DNA of 21,207 nucleotides from MWCR01 sp041665165 (GCA_041665165.1 JBAYJJ010000023.1:1-21207); one strand, 5' to 3'; shown: positions 1 through 7,256, numbered from the stretch's first letter. Notes: generated by a model not told the origin, from the sequence alone. Numbers and translations: made by a program.

Positions 1-3000
1 AGCCAGCGACAGTGCCTTGCACATCGCGCAATACCATCCTTCTCTTGATTTGCCCTGGTAAACGTTTATCTTCTTTAGGATCAAGCGGAATATTTTTTGA
101 GATTGCGGATGGAGCGGGCAAAATGATTTTATTAGCCGTCAACAAATCAGCATAGTCAACGTCCATGGCCTTCCCGACCAATAAAGACGTTGGAAAAACA
201 TAGCCTGTCTTGGAGATATCTAAGGAAAATTGTCCTTTGTTCGCCAAGAAAGTGTATCTACCTTGCCTGTCCGTGACCTTTGTTTGGATGATGCGACCCG
301 AAGAATCCTTAAGGCGGATTGCGGCCAAGTCAACCGGCAATTTGGTCAAACTATTATAAATGGTTCCATACTTAGCCCGCTTGCGCTTGGAGAAAAGCAT
401 TATAGGCTGGGTAAATATGTAATACAGATAATTAAACAGCGTGACCCAGCTGGCAGAAGAAGCAATGTTTAACACGGCCAATAAGCCGATTGTAGGAATC
501 ACAGTGCTTTCTACGGCTGGGGCAGATAAAACATTCGCTACTCTGCTTACTCCTTTTGTCACAGATTCGCTGATGGACGATAAAGTTGTCGGAGTTTCTG
601 CTATTACGGTCGTTGTCGTGAATTGGGGCAAGATGATTACTGTCGTGGTTGCCTCTAGTACTGGCGCAGTAGTCGTTGCCGCGACTGGAGTCGTGGTCGC
701 CGATCCTGAAGGCGCAGTAGGTTCGATTACTTCCGGAACTTTTTCTGGCTCCTTTGGAGGCACTGGCTTCTTGGGAGGTAACGCGACTTTACCATCGCAC
801 TGCGCATTACAATGTCCTGGTTGGCCATTCAACGCGCCCTCGTCGCAAGTTTCTTTATATGTTTGGCCGGTCTTTAAGTTGACCCATGAATCAATCTTGC
901 TGTTGCCGCAAAGGTTCGTCGGCGGTAAATCAACACCCGAACAACTGGAATTGCACCAGCCATAACCTTTGCCATTATTTGCACCATCATCACAAGCTTC
1001 CCAGACGATTTTACCATTGGACATTACGGCCTTGCCTTGCGCATCGCGCACGATTTCAATCTTGCTGTTGCCGCAGATGGATTGCTCATTAATATAAAAA
1101 GGCAGCGTATTTGGATCAGCATTATCTGGCGGTGTCATATAGGCCGTGTTATCAACCTGCTCAACTGTTTTTCCGCTCTGCAGATAGATGCTCAACTTCA
1201 TGGTATGCGCTGCACCAGGCGCAACTGAGTCCCAGTGAAAATGCGCTTCAGCCGGGTTGGACGAATACCAAGCATTATCAGTATCTTGCGCATCAGTTTG
1301 GTTTGCGCCATCGACTTGCAAAGATCCAGGATAATAAACCGTGCCCGCCGGGATAGGATCAATGATATTCACGTTCTTGGCCGTCTTTGTCCCAGTATTC
1401 TTAAAATTCAGCTGATAAGTCATGACTGTCACCTGCTGCCCGCCTGCGCCATAAACAACCAGAGGCGCTGACACGATACCGACGCTTATTACAGACACTT
1501 TAAGTATGGCCGCGCCAACAGCCAGCCACAGAGCGACCATGGTTACATGATGCAATCCTTTATGTAGTGCATCCACTTTCTTGACCTGCTTTTTGGCTGT
1601 CACGGCCTTGAGCGATTCTTTCGGCTTGGGGCATGTCACTACTTTGGCCAAGCCCTTAAGACAATTTTTCAATCCATGTTTGCGATGCTTTACCACAAAG
1701 GCAAGCATGCCAACGGCAGCTAAAGATCCCAAGGATGGGAAAGCTCTGCCTGCGGTGTTGCCAATGACTCCAAGTGTCGTTGAAGCAGTCGGTATTATTG
1801 AAGTGGATGTAGATATTAATTCCATTCCGCCTTCAAATTTCATCTCGCCTTTTGATGTAGTGGCCGTGAATTGCCAAACTGTATTGCCTGAGATGCCCGA
1901 ATCATTTGAGCCGACGATTGAGAGTCTATATGGAGTATCAGATTCCAAGCCTAAAATCTTGAAAGAGGATCCCCAGGCCTCAATACTCTTAAAATATGCT
2001 TTTGACCCAAGCTTATACTCTGTTGCATCAGATCCTTGGAAATGGGTCGGCGAAATAGAAGCAGGTTGAGTGGAAGATGGTATGACCCATGAATTCTCAC
2101 TTGGCAGATAAAAGCCATACATCTTACCTTGTCCAAGTTTGACTGATTGGTCGGTCCAGCCTAATGACACGTCCTCAATGCCCAAATTCAAAATACTGAT
2201 TGGACTCACTGTGAATTCCGTAGACGTGGCCATTGGTATTTGCTGGGTTGTGGCACACGGGAAAAGCGAGGCAGTCTCCAAAGGCGATAAACCAGCATCG
2301 CTGACAGCACGGATTTGTCTGTTGCAATATGTGGTAGATGCATTTAATCCTGTTTCATCCAAATATCTGACAGCCACGTCCGTAGTTGTGGCTAACACTG
2401 AATTATCAGCAGCATTCTCAAGCCTAAAACCAGTGATGTTTGCGAGTTTTGATGAATAGTACCAGCGAATGCTGTTTTGGCTCAAAGCTTTTCCATATCC
2501 AGCCAAAGGTATCAAAGACGAGGTGATAGGACTTGTTGTTGGAGAGCCCGCACCAGCTCCTCCGCCCCCTCCTCCGCCAGAACCGCCTGAGACATATACA
2601 GTCAGGTTAGAACCCCCGGACGTTCCGCCGCCTGGCACTGGATTGACCACTGTTACTACCTTTGTTCCAGGAGTCAACAGGTCAGATGTATGCAAAGTAA
2701 CTGTCAACGAACCAGAATTCACGAATGCAAAAGATCTCTCTCCTCCATCTACGAAAACCTGAGATGTGGCCATGAAGTTTGAACCGGAAAGTTGGACAGT
2801 CAGATCCGTATCGTTTGTCGCTTTAGTTGAAGGCGTCATGCCATCTAAAACAGGCACCGGGTTATTGGGGCTAATTACATTAAAATTAAATGAGTCTGAA
2901 GTTTTATTGCTTAATGGATTGTAAACCGTGATATTTTGTACTCCAGAAGTCTCAAAAGTCGGAACACTTGTCATTTCCATCTGTAACGGGCTGATCCACG

Positions 3001-3877
3001 CTGTTCCCATACTCGTACCATTCAACTTGGATACTGCACCTGATTCAAAATTCGTGCCGTCAATGACAATCGTACCAGGAGTCGTTCCCTGAGTTGCTGA
3101 ATGCGGTGTAAGGGCAGTGATGGTTGGCGTTGGTATATCTAAAACGAAAGTACCTGCATTACCGTCTGATGCGCCCGCCGCACTCGTAACAGTACCGCTA
3201 AACGAATACGTTGCCGCTGTTATTGCGATTCTGCCGCCGCCTCCAGCGCCGCCAGCAGTCGCGTTTCCGCCATTTGCAGTTAAAGAACCAGAGCCTGCAA
3301 AAGCACCCGTGGAAACAATCCAGATAGAACCGCCCGATCCGGCGCCTGTTGCAGGAGTGAATACGCTTTCGCCATTTGCTGTAATTGAACCATTGACTGT
3401 TATCGAACCTGCTACTAATTTAAAAGAACCGCCGCCTGCTCCACTTGCGCCACCTGAACCAAGCCGATTAGGCGAAGCTGCGTTACCATAAGTTATGCCA
3501 GCAGCTGCTCCGCCGCCAAGCCCGCCAAAACTGCCTCCGCTGTCTGCACCACCAGCTCCAGTACCTTGCCCTGCAGGGAAACCTTTGCCATCAGTATTAA
3601 TGGATCCATTGACTACAATGGAATCTGCTTGGATTTCTACTGGAGGCGCCAGTTCCGAATTAAAAGGTGCGCTTACAATCACATCCATCGGAATCGTAAG
3701 CGTGCCAGTAAATACATAAGTAAAGCCTAAAGAAAAATTACAGCTTTCGCTGATTGTTACGTTATTGCCTTCTGTTGGACAGTTTACTGCCAAAGCTGGC
3801 TTTGCATTTAAAAACAAAAAACCTGCCGAAATGAGTATCCCGGCAATCAAATAAATTTTTGGAAAAGATCGTGACAT
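1..3877 (-). CDS. Giant secreted mosaic surface protein, 3'-truncated by window edge
   Basis: An uninterrupted minus-strand frame of 1292 codons starts at ATG 3877-3875 and runs off the window. N-terminus: a Lys/Arg start, hydrophobic core and ALA-type cleavage site near residue 31, i.e. a signal peptide. Then a Gly/Ala/Ser-rich stretch with recurring GGSGG/NGG motifs (about 90-250; beta-helix-like), two IPT/TIG-type Ig domains (about 250-340 and 342-430), a poly-Gly linker, two fibronectin-III-like segments (about 450-680), hydrophobic segments near 712-730 and 777-802, a DUF11-type domain (about 803-900), two Cys-rich repeats starting CGNSKI (about 930-1030), a Thr/Pro/Ala-rich spacer, another membrane segment (about 1124-1154) and a carboxypeptidase-regulatory/CnaB-like domain (about 1163-1226). 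Probably cell-envelope display or adhesion (inference). No clear Shine-Dalgarno. Domain names rest on motif recognition only; the C-terminus is unseen. Confidence 0.88.
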   Translation of the reverse strand, partial: MSRSFPKIYLIAGILISAGFLFLNAKPALAVNCPTEGNNVTISESCNFSLGFTYVFTGTLTIPMDVIVSAPFNSELAPPVEIQADSIVVNGSINTDGKGFPAGQGTGAGGADSGGSFGGLGGGAAAGITYGNAASPNRLGSGGASGAGGGSFKLVAGSITVNGSITANGESVFTPATGAGSGGSIWIVSTGAFAGSGSLTANGGNATAGGAGGGGRIAITAATYSFSGTVTSAAGASDGNAGTFVLDIPTPTITALTPHSATQGTTPGTIVIDGTNFESGAVSKLNGTSMGTAWISPLQMEMTSVPTFETSGVQNITVYNPLSNKTSDSFNFNVISPNNPVPVLDGMTPSTKATNDTDLTVQLSGSNFMATSQVFVDGGERSFAFVNSGSLTVTLHTSDLLTPGTKVVTVVNPVPGGGTSGGSNLTVYVSGGSGGGGGGGAGAGSPTTSPITSSLIPLAGYGKALSQNSIRWYYSSKLANITGFRLENAADNSVLATTTDVAVRYLDETGLNASTTYCNRQIRAVSDAGLSPLETASLFPCATTQQIPMATSTEFTVSPISILNLGIEDVSLGWTDQSVKLGQGKMYGFYLPSENSWVIPSSTQPASISPTHFQGSDATEYKLGSKAYFKSIEAWGSSFKILGLESDTPYRLSIVGSNDSGISGNTVWQFTATTSKGEMKFEGGMELISTSTSIIPTASTTLGVIGNTAGRAFPSLGSLAAVGMLAFVVKHRKHGLKNCLKGLAKVVTCPKPKESLKAVTAKKQVKKVDALHKGLHHVTMVALWLAVGAAILKVSVISVGIVSAPLVVYGAGGQQVTVMTYQLNFKNTGTKTAKNVNIIDPIPAGTVYYPGSLQVDGANQTDAQDTDNAWYSSNPAEAHFHWDSVAPGAAHTMKLSIYLQSGKTVEQVDNTAYMTPPDNADPNTLPFYINEQSICGNSKIEIVRDAQGKAVMSNGKIVWEACDDGANNGKGYGWCNSSCSGVDLPPTNLCGNSKIDSWVNLKTGQTYKETCDEGALNGQPGHCNAQCDGKVALPPKKPVPPKEPEKVPEVIEPTAPSGSATTTPVAATTTAPVLEATTTVIILPQFTTTTVIAETPTTLSSISESVTKGVSRVANVLSAPAVESTVIPTIGLLAVLNIASSASWVTLFNYLYYIFTQPIMLFSKRKRAKYGTIYNSLTKLPVDLAAIRLKDSSGRIIQTKVTDRQGRYTFLANKGQFSLDISKTGYVFPTSLLVGKAMDVDYADLLTANKIILPAPSAISKNIPLDPKEDKRLPGQIKRRMVLRDVQGTVAG

Positions 3878-4153
3878 TTGTTTTTATAAAACAACCTACG
3901 GCTTTTTAGCCGTGCTTATATAATAATACAGACCAAGGAACAAAGCCACGCCAAAGGCGGCCCCGCCATATTTATCGCTAAGGATGGCGGGAAAAACAAA
4001 GTGGGTTGAGATATAATTTGCGTGTCAAAAAGAATTACTTGCATGTGAATAACTTGTTAAGCAATCAAAATGTCGGGCTTGACTGTTTTGCCTAAACAAG
4101 GTTAAATATTGCCCTTGTACTTTCTTTCAACCCCCCATTCGTACGGAGGAGAC
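3878..4153. other. Divergent intergenic region between surface protein and CA-like gene
   Basis: Holds the plus-strand promoter at 4079-4107 and a small stem (CGGCT/AGCCG) just upstream of the surface-protein gene. An inverted repeat CCCGCCAT/ATGGCGGG lies near 3960-3990 without a T-tract on either side. A minus-strand frame is open from 4024 to 3896 and reads like one hydrophobic helix with a Lys-rich tail, but it has no ATG/GTG start; it may be a relic of a membrane-protein gene. Confidence 0.5.
4079..4107 (+). promoter_or_regulatory. Sigma70-type promoter of the CA-like gene
   Basis: TTGACT at 4079-4084, a 17-bp spacer and TTAAAT at 4102-4107. It predicts a leader of about 40 nt before the ATG at 4154. 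The same TTGAC-17 geometry precedes the other orphan genes. Confidence 0.5.
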
Positions 4154-4792
4154 ATGAGCGCACTCAGTGCAGAAGATAGAAGAACCTATGACTACTTGCT
4201 CAGCAGGAAGATTCTGAAGAGAGTCTTGCCGGACAAGATACCACCAGAACAAGCTCGAAAAGGCATGATCGCCGTCTTCTGTCCTGACGGAGACCAGTTC
4301 GCTGATGTCTTTGGCAACATTGCAGAGGTCTGCCTTCAGCACATGCCTTGGCCGCGAATTCATGCCCTGACACGCATGGGCGGAGCACTCGTCATCCCGG
4401 ACAACAACCCTCTGAGTCGCGGGCAATATGGTGCCCAACTAGTGGAAGACATCTTCTTGAGCCACTCGCTCAAGGACATTGAGACCATAGCTCTGTATGC
4501 TCATGCCCCCTGCGGAGCAGCCAAAATGGCCAAGCTCAACCTAGCTCAAGTTCTGGACTTGCTAACAAGGGCCAAGCTCCAGATGAAAGATGAAATCAAG
4601 AGGCTAAAGCTCCCTCTCAATGTCATCTGTTTCGTTCACATTGACCGCGGCGACGAAGGCAAACGCACCTACTTCTTCCCTGTCGGTGAGTGGCGGCTGA
4701 TCACTGGTCGCATGCCAGTTATCCCAGGCCATGCCTGGCCGCCAGACAACATCAACGTACAAGTCACCTCCAGTACCCAGGATGCGATCTAA
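4154..4792 (+). CDS. Divergent beta-carbonic-anhydrase-like protein
   Basis: 212 aa, cytoplasmic (no signal or membrane segment). Motifs in order match the beta-carbonic anhydrase zinc site: C43-x-D45 inside FCPDGD, an RMGGA stretch at 74-78 resembling the family's R-x-A-G loop, and H117-x-x-C120-G. C43, H117 and C120 would bind zinc, with D45 as the gating Asp. The classical C-x-D-x-R dyad Arg is Asp47 here, so activity as a CO2 hydratase is uncertain; it may be a zinc-binding relative with another role. The start is set by GGAGGA five bases upstream of ATG 4154; an in-frame TTG at 4109 lacks a ribosome site. Single gene with its own promoter and a shared terminator. The fold assignment is motif-based. 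Confidence 0.6.
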   Translation: MSALSAEDRRTYDYLLSRKILKRVLPDKIPPEQARKGMIAVFCPDGDQFADVFGNIAEVCLQHMPWPRIHALTRMGGALVIPDNNPLSRGQYGAQLVEDIFLSHSLKDIETIALYAHAPCGAAKMAKLNLAQVLDLLTRAKLQMKDEIKRLKLPLNVICFVHIDRGDEGKRTYFFPVGEWRLITGRMPVIPGHAWPPDNINVQVTSSTQDAI

Positions 4793-4814
4793 ACCGCGTT
4801 TCAACGCACTACGT

Positions 4815-4844
4815 AAAAGCCCAGCTATTCAGCCGGGCCCTTTT
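4815..4844. terminator. Bidirectional intrinsic terminator
   Basis: Stem AAAAG-CCC-(A)-GCT, loop ATTC, AGC-(C)-GGG, two-base bulge, CTTTT. It has A/T tracts on both sides and lies between the convergent CA-like and NYN genes, so it can stop transcription from either. Confidence 0.65.
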
Positions 4845-4851
4845 ATTTAAG

Positions 4852-4893
4852 CTATCGTCTATCGTCTAAAAGCTAATAGCTATCTCCTATTTC
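4852..4893. repeat. Degenerate heptamer tandem repeat, 6 units
   Basis: Six in-phase 7-nt units of consensus CTATNNN (first two both CTATCGT). The last unit supplies the stop codon (TAG, minus strand, 4889-4887) of the NYN-domain gene. Confidence 0.75.
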
Positions 4894-5435
4894 CCCTTCT
4901 GTGGCCTCCTCTTTGCCAATTGACCATGTGAGCTAGCACCCCTAATCAAAAACTGATCAGGTTGTTCAGCGATATCAAAGAATAAATCGCATGCGCCGCG
5001 TAGTTCTGAACTGGTTGATTGACCAAAAGCAACGACCTCGACCAGTACTCCTCTGGCTTGGAGATATTCTACGCACGGTACGAAGTCGCCATCGCCAGTA
5101 AAGAGGATCATGACATCTACTTTTTCAGCCAATTTTACTGCATCAATGGCCATGCCCACATCCCAATCTGCTTTCTTGACGCCGCTAGAGAATTCCAAAA
5201 CGTCTTTGACGCGCAACTCAATGCCGCCGCCGACCAGTGCCTCAAAAAATGCCATTTCTTCGCCAGTCTTTGACTTGGCAACATACGCAATGGCACGCAC
5301 AAGCTGGCGATCCTCTGTTGCTGCGCGCACAATGGCTGGAAAATTTAGTTTTGCATCATACAAATGCTTGGCCGAGTGATACATATTCTGCGTATCGATC
5401 AGCACTGCTACTCTTTGCGAAGGTCTTTTGATCAT
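4887..5435 (-). CDS. NYN-domain (LabA/DUF88-like) putative ribonuclease
   Basis: 182 aa. The PIN-like NYN fold is indicated by the N-terminal strand VAVLIDTQNM with D14, the KADWDVGMAIDA segment with D90, D92 and D98, and TGDGDF with D115 and D117; these acidic residues form the family's metal site. Members are generally taken to be metal-dependent RNases, but the substrate cannot be inferred here. Length is normal for a stand-alone DUF88 protein, with a short basic C-terminal tail (KRRPQKGK). The ATG follows a T-rich stretch with no Shine-Dalgarno. A promoter is visible at 5472-5500. It converges on the CA-like gene and is unrelated to it by sequence. Confidence 0.85.
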   Translation of the reverse strand: MIKRPSQRVAVLIDTQNMYHSAKHLYDAKLNFPAIVRAATEDRQLVRAIAYVAKSKTGEEMAFFEALVGGGIELRVKDVLEFSSGVKKADWDVGMAIDAVKLAEKVDVMILFTGDGDFVPCVEYLQARGVLVEVVAFGQSTSSELRGACDLFFDIAEQPDQFLIRGASSHGQLAKRRPQKGK

Positions 5436-5471
5436 AAAAAAGTTGTTAGTATTGAAAAATTCCGTTATTTA

Positions 5472-5500
5472 ATCGTATTCCCCAATTTGTTCGTAGTCAA
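5472..5500 (-). promoter_or_regulatory. Promoter of the NYN-domain gene
   Basis: On the minus strand TTGACT, 17-bp spacer, TACGAT. It predicts a leader of about 30 nt without a Shine-Dalgarno. Confidence 0.45.
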
Positions 5501-5571
5501 TGTTGGTAATCAGATGTTATCCAGTCATACCAAGTCTTCTTTCGCCCCAATAACCCTTGTTTGTCATTCCC

Positions 5572-5630
5572 TTGAAAAAGGGAATCTAACTTGTATGCAG
5601 GAATGGATCCCCGCGTTCGCGAGGATGACA
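5572..5630. repeat. Short palindromic dispersed-type repeat
   Basis: A 59-bp element with imperfect terminal inverted repeats, TGTCATTCCC at the left and GAGGATGACA at the right, plus two internal stems (TTCCC/GGGAA and CGCG-containing GGATCCCCGCG...). This layout resembles the TGTCATTCCC-type miniature repeats common between genes in many bacteria. No coding content. Confidence 0.55.
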
Positions 5631-5641
5631 ATCAGAAAGCT

Positions 5642-5666
5642 AAAAGCCCCGATTTCCGGGGCTTTT
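5642..5666 (-). terminator. rpsO intrinsic terminator
   Basis: A 10-bp perfect stem AAAAGCCCCG / CGGGGCTTTT with a 5-nt loop, beginning two bases beyond the rpsO stop codon; ends in TTTT on the minus strand. Confidence 0.8.
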
Positions 5667-5667
5667 A

Positions 5668-5928
5668 TTATACTTTGAGTTTGCTCATCAATTCATCGTA
5701 GGCCTTGGCATCTTCGCGCTTCAAGTACTTCATCAAGCGCCTGCGTTCCCCTACCTTTTTGATCAAACCGCGGCGTGAGGAAAAGTCCTTCTTGTGCGTT
5801 CTTAAGTGCTCAGTCAAATCCTTGATCTCTTCAGTCAAGATTGCAATCTGCACTTGTGGTGAGCCCGTGTCTGTCGCATGAGTCTTAAACTTAGCGATTA
5901 CGGACTGCTTTTTCTTCGGGTCCAACAT
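5668..5928 (-). CDS. rpsO: 30S ribosomal protein S15
   Basis: 86 aa from ATG 5928, close to the usual 89. S15 binds the 16S rRNA central domain and helps nucleate 30S platform assembly. Family marks: DTGSPQVQIAILTEEI near the N-terminus, HKKDFSSRRGL in the middle, and GERRRLMKYLKRED near the C-terminus. An upstream in-frame TTG would add four residues, but ATG-LDPKKK aligns better with S15 N-termini. There is no Shine-Dalgarno before either start. It is monocistronic, with a good promoter, a ~105-nt leader and its own terminator. pnp, its usual neighbour, is absent. Confidence 0.95.
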   Translation of the reverse strand: MLDPKKKQSVIAKFKTHATDTGSPQVQIAILTEEIKDLTEHLRTHKKDFSSRRGLIKKVGERRRLMKYLKREDAKAYDELMSKLKV

Positions 5929-6033
5929 AGTTGTTGGCAACTAATTAATCAGTGTGATCCAGTCGAATCAGACCAACTCCTCAGGTGCCAGGTCCACGAA
6001 TCCCCCAGAAGCCCGGGAGACCGTATAATTAAT
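5929..6033 (-). promoter_or_regulatory. rpsO 5' leader, candidate S15 autoregulatory element
   Basis: About 105 nt lie between the predicted start site and the rpsO ATG, unlike the near-leaderless neighbours. The RNA can form a stem GGACC/GGUCU around 5970-6002 and a G/C-rich hairpin near 6002-6021. S15 represses its own mRNA through diverse leader structures in several phyla, so an r-protein leader is plausible, but no known class could be matched by eye. Confidence 0.35.
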
Positions 6034-6039
6034 GCGCTA

Positions 6040-6068
6040 AGATTACCAACTTTCCGCACAACTGTCAA
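6040..6068 (-). promoter_or_regulatory. rpsO promoter
   Basis: On the minus strand: perfect TTGACA (6068-6063), exactly 17-bp spacer, TAATCT (6045-6040). Confidence 0.6.
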
Positions 6069-6079
6069 TAAATACGCAT

Positions 6080-6254
6080 AATTACCAATACTCAATTACC
6101 CACCTTCGCTCATTGCTACGGTGGGCGCAGCCAATATCCAAAAATAACCAATACTCAATCACTAAATCAGCAAGACTGATCGTTTTGAAAATTAAGTATT
6201 GGTGAATTAGAGCTTTCTTGGTAATTGGTAATTCTCAGAGGAGTATTGGTAATT
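6080..6254. repeat. Degenerate heptamer repeat array with 14-bp inverted ends
   Basis: Units such as AATTACC, AATACTC and, in the opposite sense, TTGGTAA recur with 7-nt spacing: 3 units at 6080-6100, 4 at 6143-6170 and 9 in phase at 6190-6252. The outer ends AATTACCAATACTC (6080-6093) and GAGTATTGGTAATT (6241-6254) are perfect inverted repeats, so the region could form a cruciform. It fills most of the 443-base gap between rpsO and the next gene; no coding sequence is apparent in it. Confidence 0.7.
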
Positions 6255-6286
6255 TATGTTAATGCGTCTTAAAATATCTTATTTAA

Positions 6287-6302
6287 TGTTTCACGTGAAA
6301 CA
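6287..6302. promoter_or_regulatory. parS site 1 (ParB-binding palindrome)
   Basis: Perfect TGTTTCACGTGAAACA, the canonical chromosomal parS sequence. It lies 17 bp upstream of the -35 box at 6320. Confidence 0.92.
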
Positions 6303-6319
6303 CTCTTCCCTTAGACTCC

Positions 6320-6348
6320 TTGACCACTTATTCAATTGCGAGTAAAAA
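6320..6348 (+). promoter_or_regulatory. Promoter of the first parS-cluster gene
   Basis: TTGACC at 6320-6325, 17-bp spacer, TAAAAA at 6343-6348. Confidence 0.5.
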
Positions 6349-6371
6349 GCTCATACACAAGGAGGGTAGCC

Positions 6372-6680
6372 ATGGCCTCAGACGCAGCAATCAAGCTCCG
6401 TGAAAAATGGATGGGCAAATCAGTAGATCTCTTTGAGACACTAACCTTTGACGAACTCGATGTTGGACAAAAGTTCATCTTCCTTCCTGAGCCTGAAGAA
6501 GGCGTAGTCGACACAAGACTGCGATGTGCTCATTACATTTATCGAAAGATTGAACCAGTAATGGGACATGAAAAAGAAACCCAAGGCAATCTGACTGGGT
6601 CTTACGGTAAAGCAAAGCGTATCAAGTCTCGCAAGATCATAGATGTTCTTGCTTCTAGATCAGTTATCCTGGTCAAATAG
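6372..6680 (+). CDS. Small protein of unknown function, parS-cluster paralogue A
   Basis: 102 aa, soluble, not recognised. ATG 6372 is chosen because AAGGAGGG precedes it at normal spacing; upstream in-frame codons lack such a site. Residues 25-40 (TFDELDVGQKFIFLPE) match residues 25-40 of the protein at 6906 (7 of 16 identical at the same positions), and both follow with a Y-x-K motif (YRK here, residues 57-59), so they are probably paralogues with one small beta-rich domain. The C-terminal half is basic (KAKRIKSRK). It has its own promoter and terminator, with parS sites on both sides. Its place inside the parS cluster does not by itself show a role in segregation. Confidence 0.7.
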   Translation: MASDAAIKLREKWMGKSVDLFETLTFDELDVGQKFIFLPEPEEGVVDTRLRCAHYIYRKIEPVMGHEKETQGNLTGSYGKAKRIKSRKIIDVLASRSVILVK

Positions 6681-6688
6681 TCAATACA

Positions 6689-6720
6689 AGCTGCGGATTC
6701 TCTCTGCGGCTCTTTTGTTT
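6689..6720 (+). terminator. Intrinsic terminator whose T-tract runs into parS 2
   Basis: An 8-bp stem AGCTGCGG/CTGCGGCT (two G-U pairs) with loop ATTCTCT, followed by CTTTTGTTT. The last bases are also the start of the parS palindrome at 6716. Confidence 0.6.
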
Positions 6721-6731
6721 CACGTGAAACA
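6716..6731. promoter_or_regulatory. parS site 2
   Basis: Perfect TGTTTCACGTGAAACA, overlapping the T-tract of the preceding terminator. Confidence 0.92.
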
Positions 6732-6738
6732 CTCCCAG

Positions 6739-6818
6739 AAAACCTCTTCACTTCTCCTTTCACAAGGAGATTTTAACGTACTAAGTCACAGCCCCTTGAG
6801 AAAGGGGCCTAGGGTTTT
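6739..6818. repeat. Paired-hairpin repeat element, copy 1
   Basis: An 80-bp element with AAAACC/GGTTTT-type ends and two hairpins: CTCCTT(TCAC)AAGGAG and GCCCCTT(GAGA)AAGGGGC. A second copy lies inverted at 15255-15336; the first ~42 bases of the two differ at a single position. Non-coding. Confidence 0.75.
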
Positions 6819-6824
6819 CATAAA

Positions 6825-6840
6825 TGTTTCACGTGAAACA
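6825..6840. promoter_or_regulatory. parS site 3
   Basis: Perfect TGTTTCACGTGAAACA, 11 bp upstream of the -35 box at 6852. Confidence 0.92.
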
Positions 6841-6851
6841 TTCGCTGATGA

Positions 6852-6880
6852 TTGACAGGGTTTGATTTAGAACATAGACT
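6852..6880 (+). promoter_or_regulatory. Promoter of the second parS-cluster gene
   Basis: Perfect TTGACA at 6852-6857, 17-bp spacer, TAGACT at 6875-6880. Confidence 0.55.
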
Positions 6881-6905
6881 AGCGGTGCAAAAGAAGGAGG
6901 AAAGC

Positions 6906-7205
6906 ATGAGTTCTCATCAAGGTGGAGTACTTTCACACGATCAAGCGTTGATATTGGTCAATGAATCCAGCCCAACTACGTTCGGCGAGCTGGCTCTCGG
7001 TTCAGTTTACATTCTGGTTCCAAAAGATAGTGATCAAGGGCATAAGGTCTGTCAGATGTACAAAAAGACCTCCAACGATGCATTCTTCGATGAAAACGGA
7101 AAAAACTACGTCATGCCACATGGAAAATCCATCTGCCTGACCAGCATGTCCGAGGCTGATGCGCCGTATTCTATGCCAGTTTACCTTGTCACATCTTCTG
7201 CCTAG
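6906..7205 (+). CDS. Small protein of unknown function, parS-cluster paralogue B
   Basis: 99 aa, soluble, not recognised. AAGGAGGA sits five bases before ATG 6906 and fixes the start. Residues 25-40 (TFGELALGSVYILVPK) align without gaps with the same positions of the protein at 6372, and MYKK (residues 51-54) parallels its Y-x-K motif; the remainder differs, ending in a neutral tail instead of a basic one. The pattern F-x-E-L-x-x-G followed by a hydrophobic strand and Pro suggests a small beta-barrel-like domain (inference). The gene is bracketed by parS sites 3 and 4, has its own promoter, and its stop codon is part of its terminator stem. Confidence 0.7.
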   Translation: MSSHQGGVLSHDQALILVNESSPTTFGELALGSVYILVPKDSDQGHKVCQMYKKTSNDAFFDENGKNYVMPHGKSICLTSMSEADAPYSMPVYLVTSSA

Positions 7206-7225
7206 CTACACACGTAGCTATTTTT
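7203..7225 (+). terminator. Intrinsic terminator that begins in the stop codon and ends in parS 4
   Basis: TAGCTAC(ACAC)GTAGCTA followed by TTTTT. The TAG is the stop codon of the preceding gene, and the last T is the first base of the parS at 7225. Confidence 0.75.
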
Positions 7226-7240
7226 GTTTCACGTGAAACA
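7225..7240. promoter_or_regulatory. parS site 4
   Basis: Perfect TGTTTCACGTGAAACA, directly joined to the preceding terminator. Confidence 0.92.
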
Positions 7241-7256
7241 TCTTGCCTAACCAGAA

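Noticed and set aside
441..3719. Several plus-strand open frames rich in Pro/Ala/Val across the first 3.7 kb
   Set aside because: They mirror the Gly/Ala/Thr-rich minus-strand gene, which is open without a break for 1292 codons and has a signal peptide and recognisable domains.
3896..4024. 43-codon minus-strand frame resembling a single membrane helix with a Lys-rich tail
   Set aside because: No ATG or GTG start, no ribosome site, and a second frame is also open there; kept only as a possible relic.
4109..4153. TTG start at 4109 for the CA-like gene
   Set aside because: It overlaps the predicted promoter and transcription start and has no Shine-Dalgarno, while ATG 4154 has GGAGGA at ideal spacing.
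6080..6254. Possible CRISPR array
   Set aside because: Units are 7 nt, degenerate and without unique spacers of regular length; no cas genes in the window.
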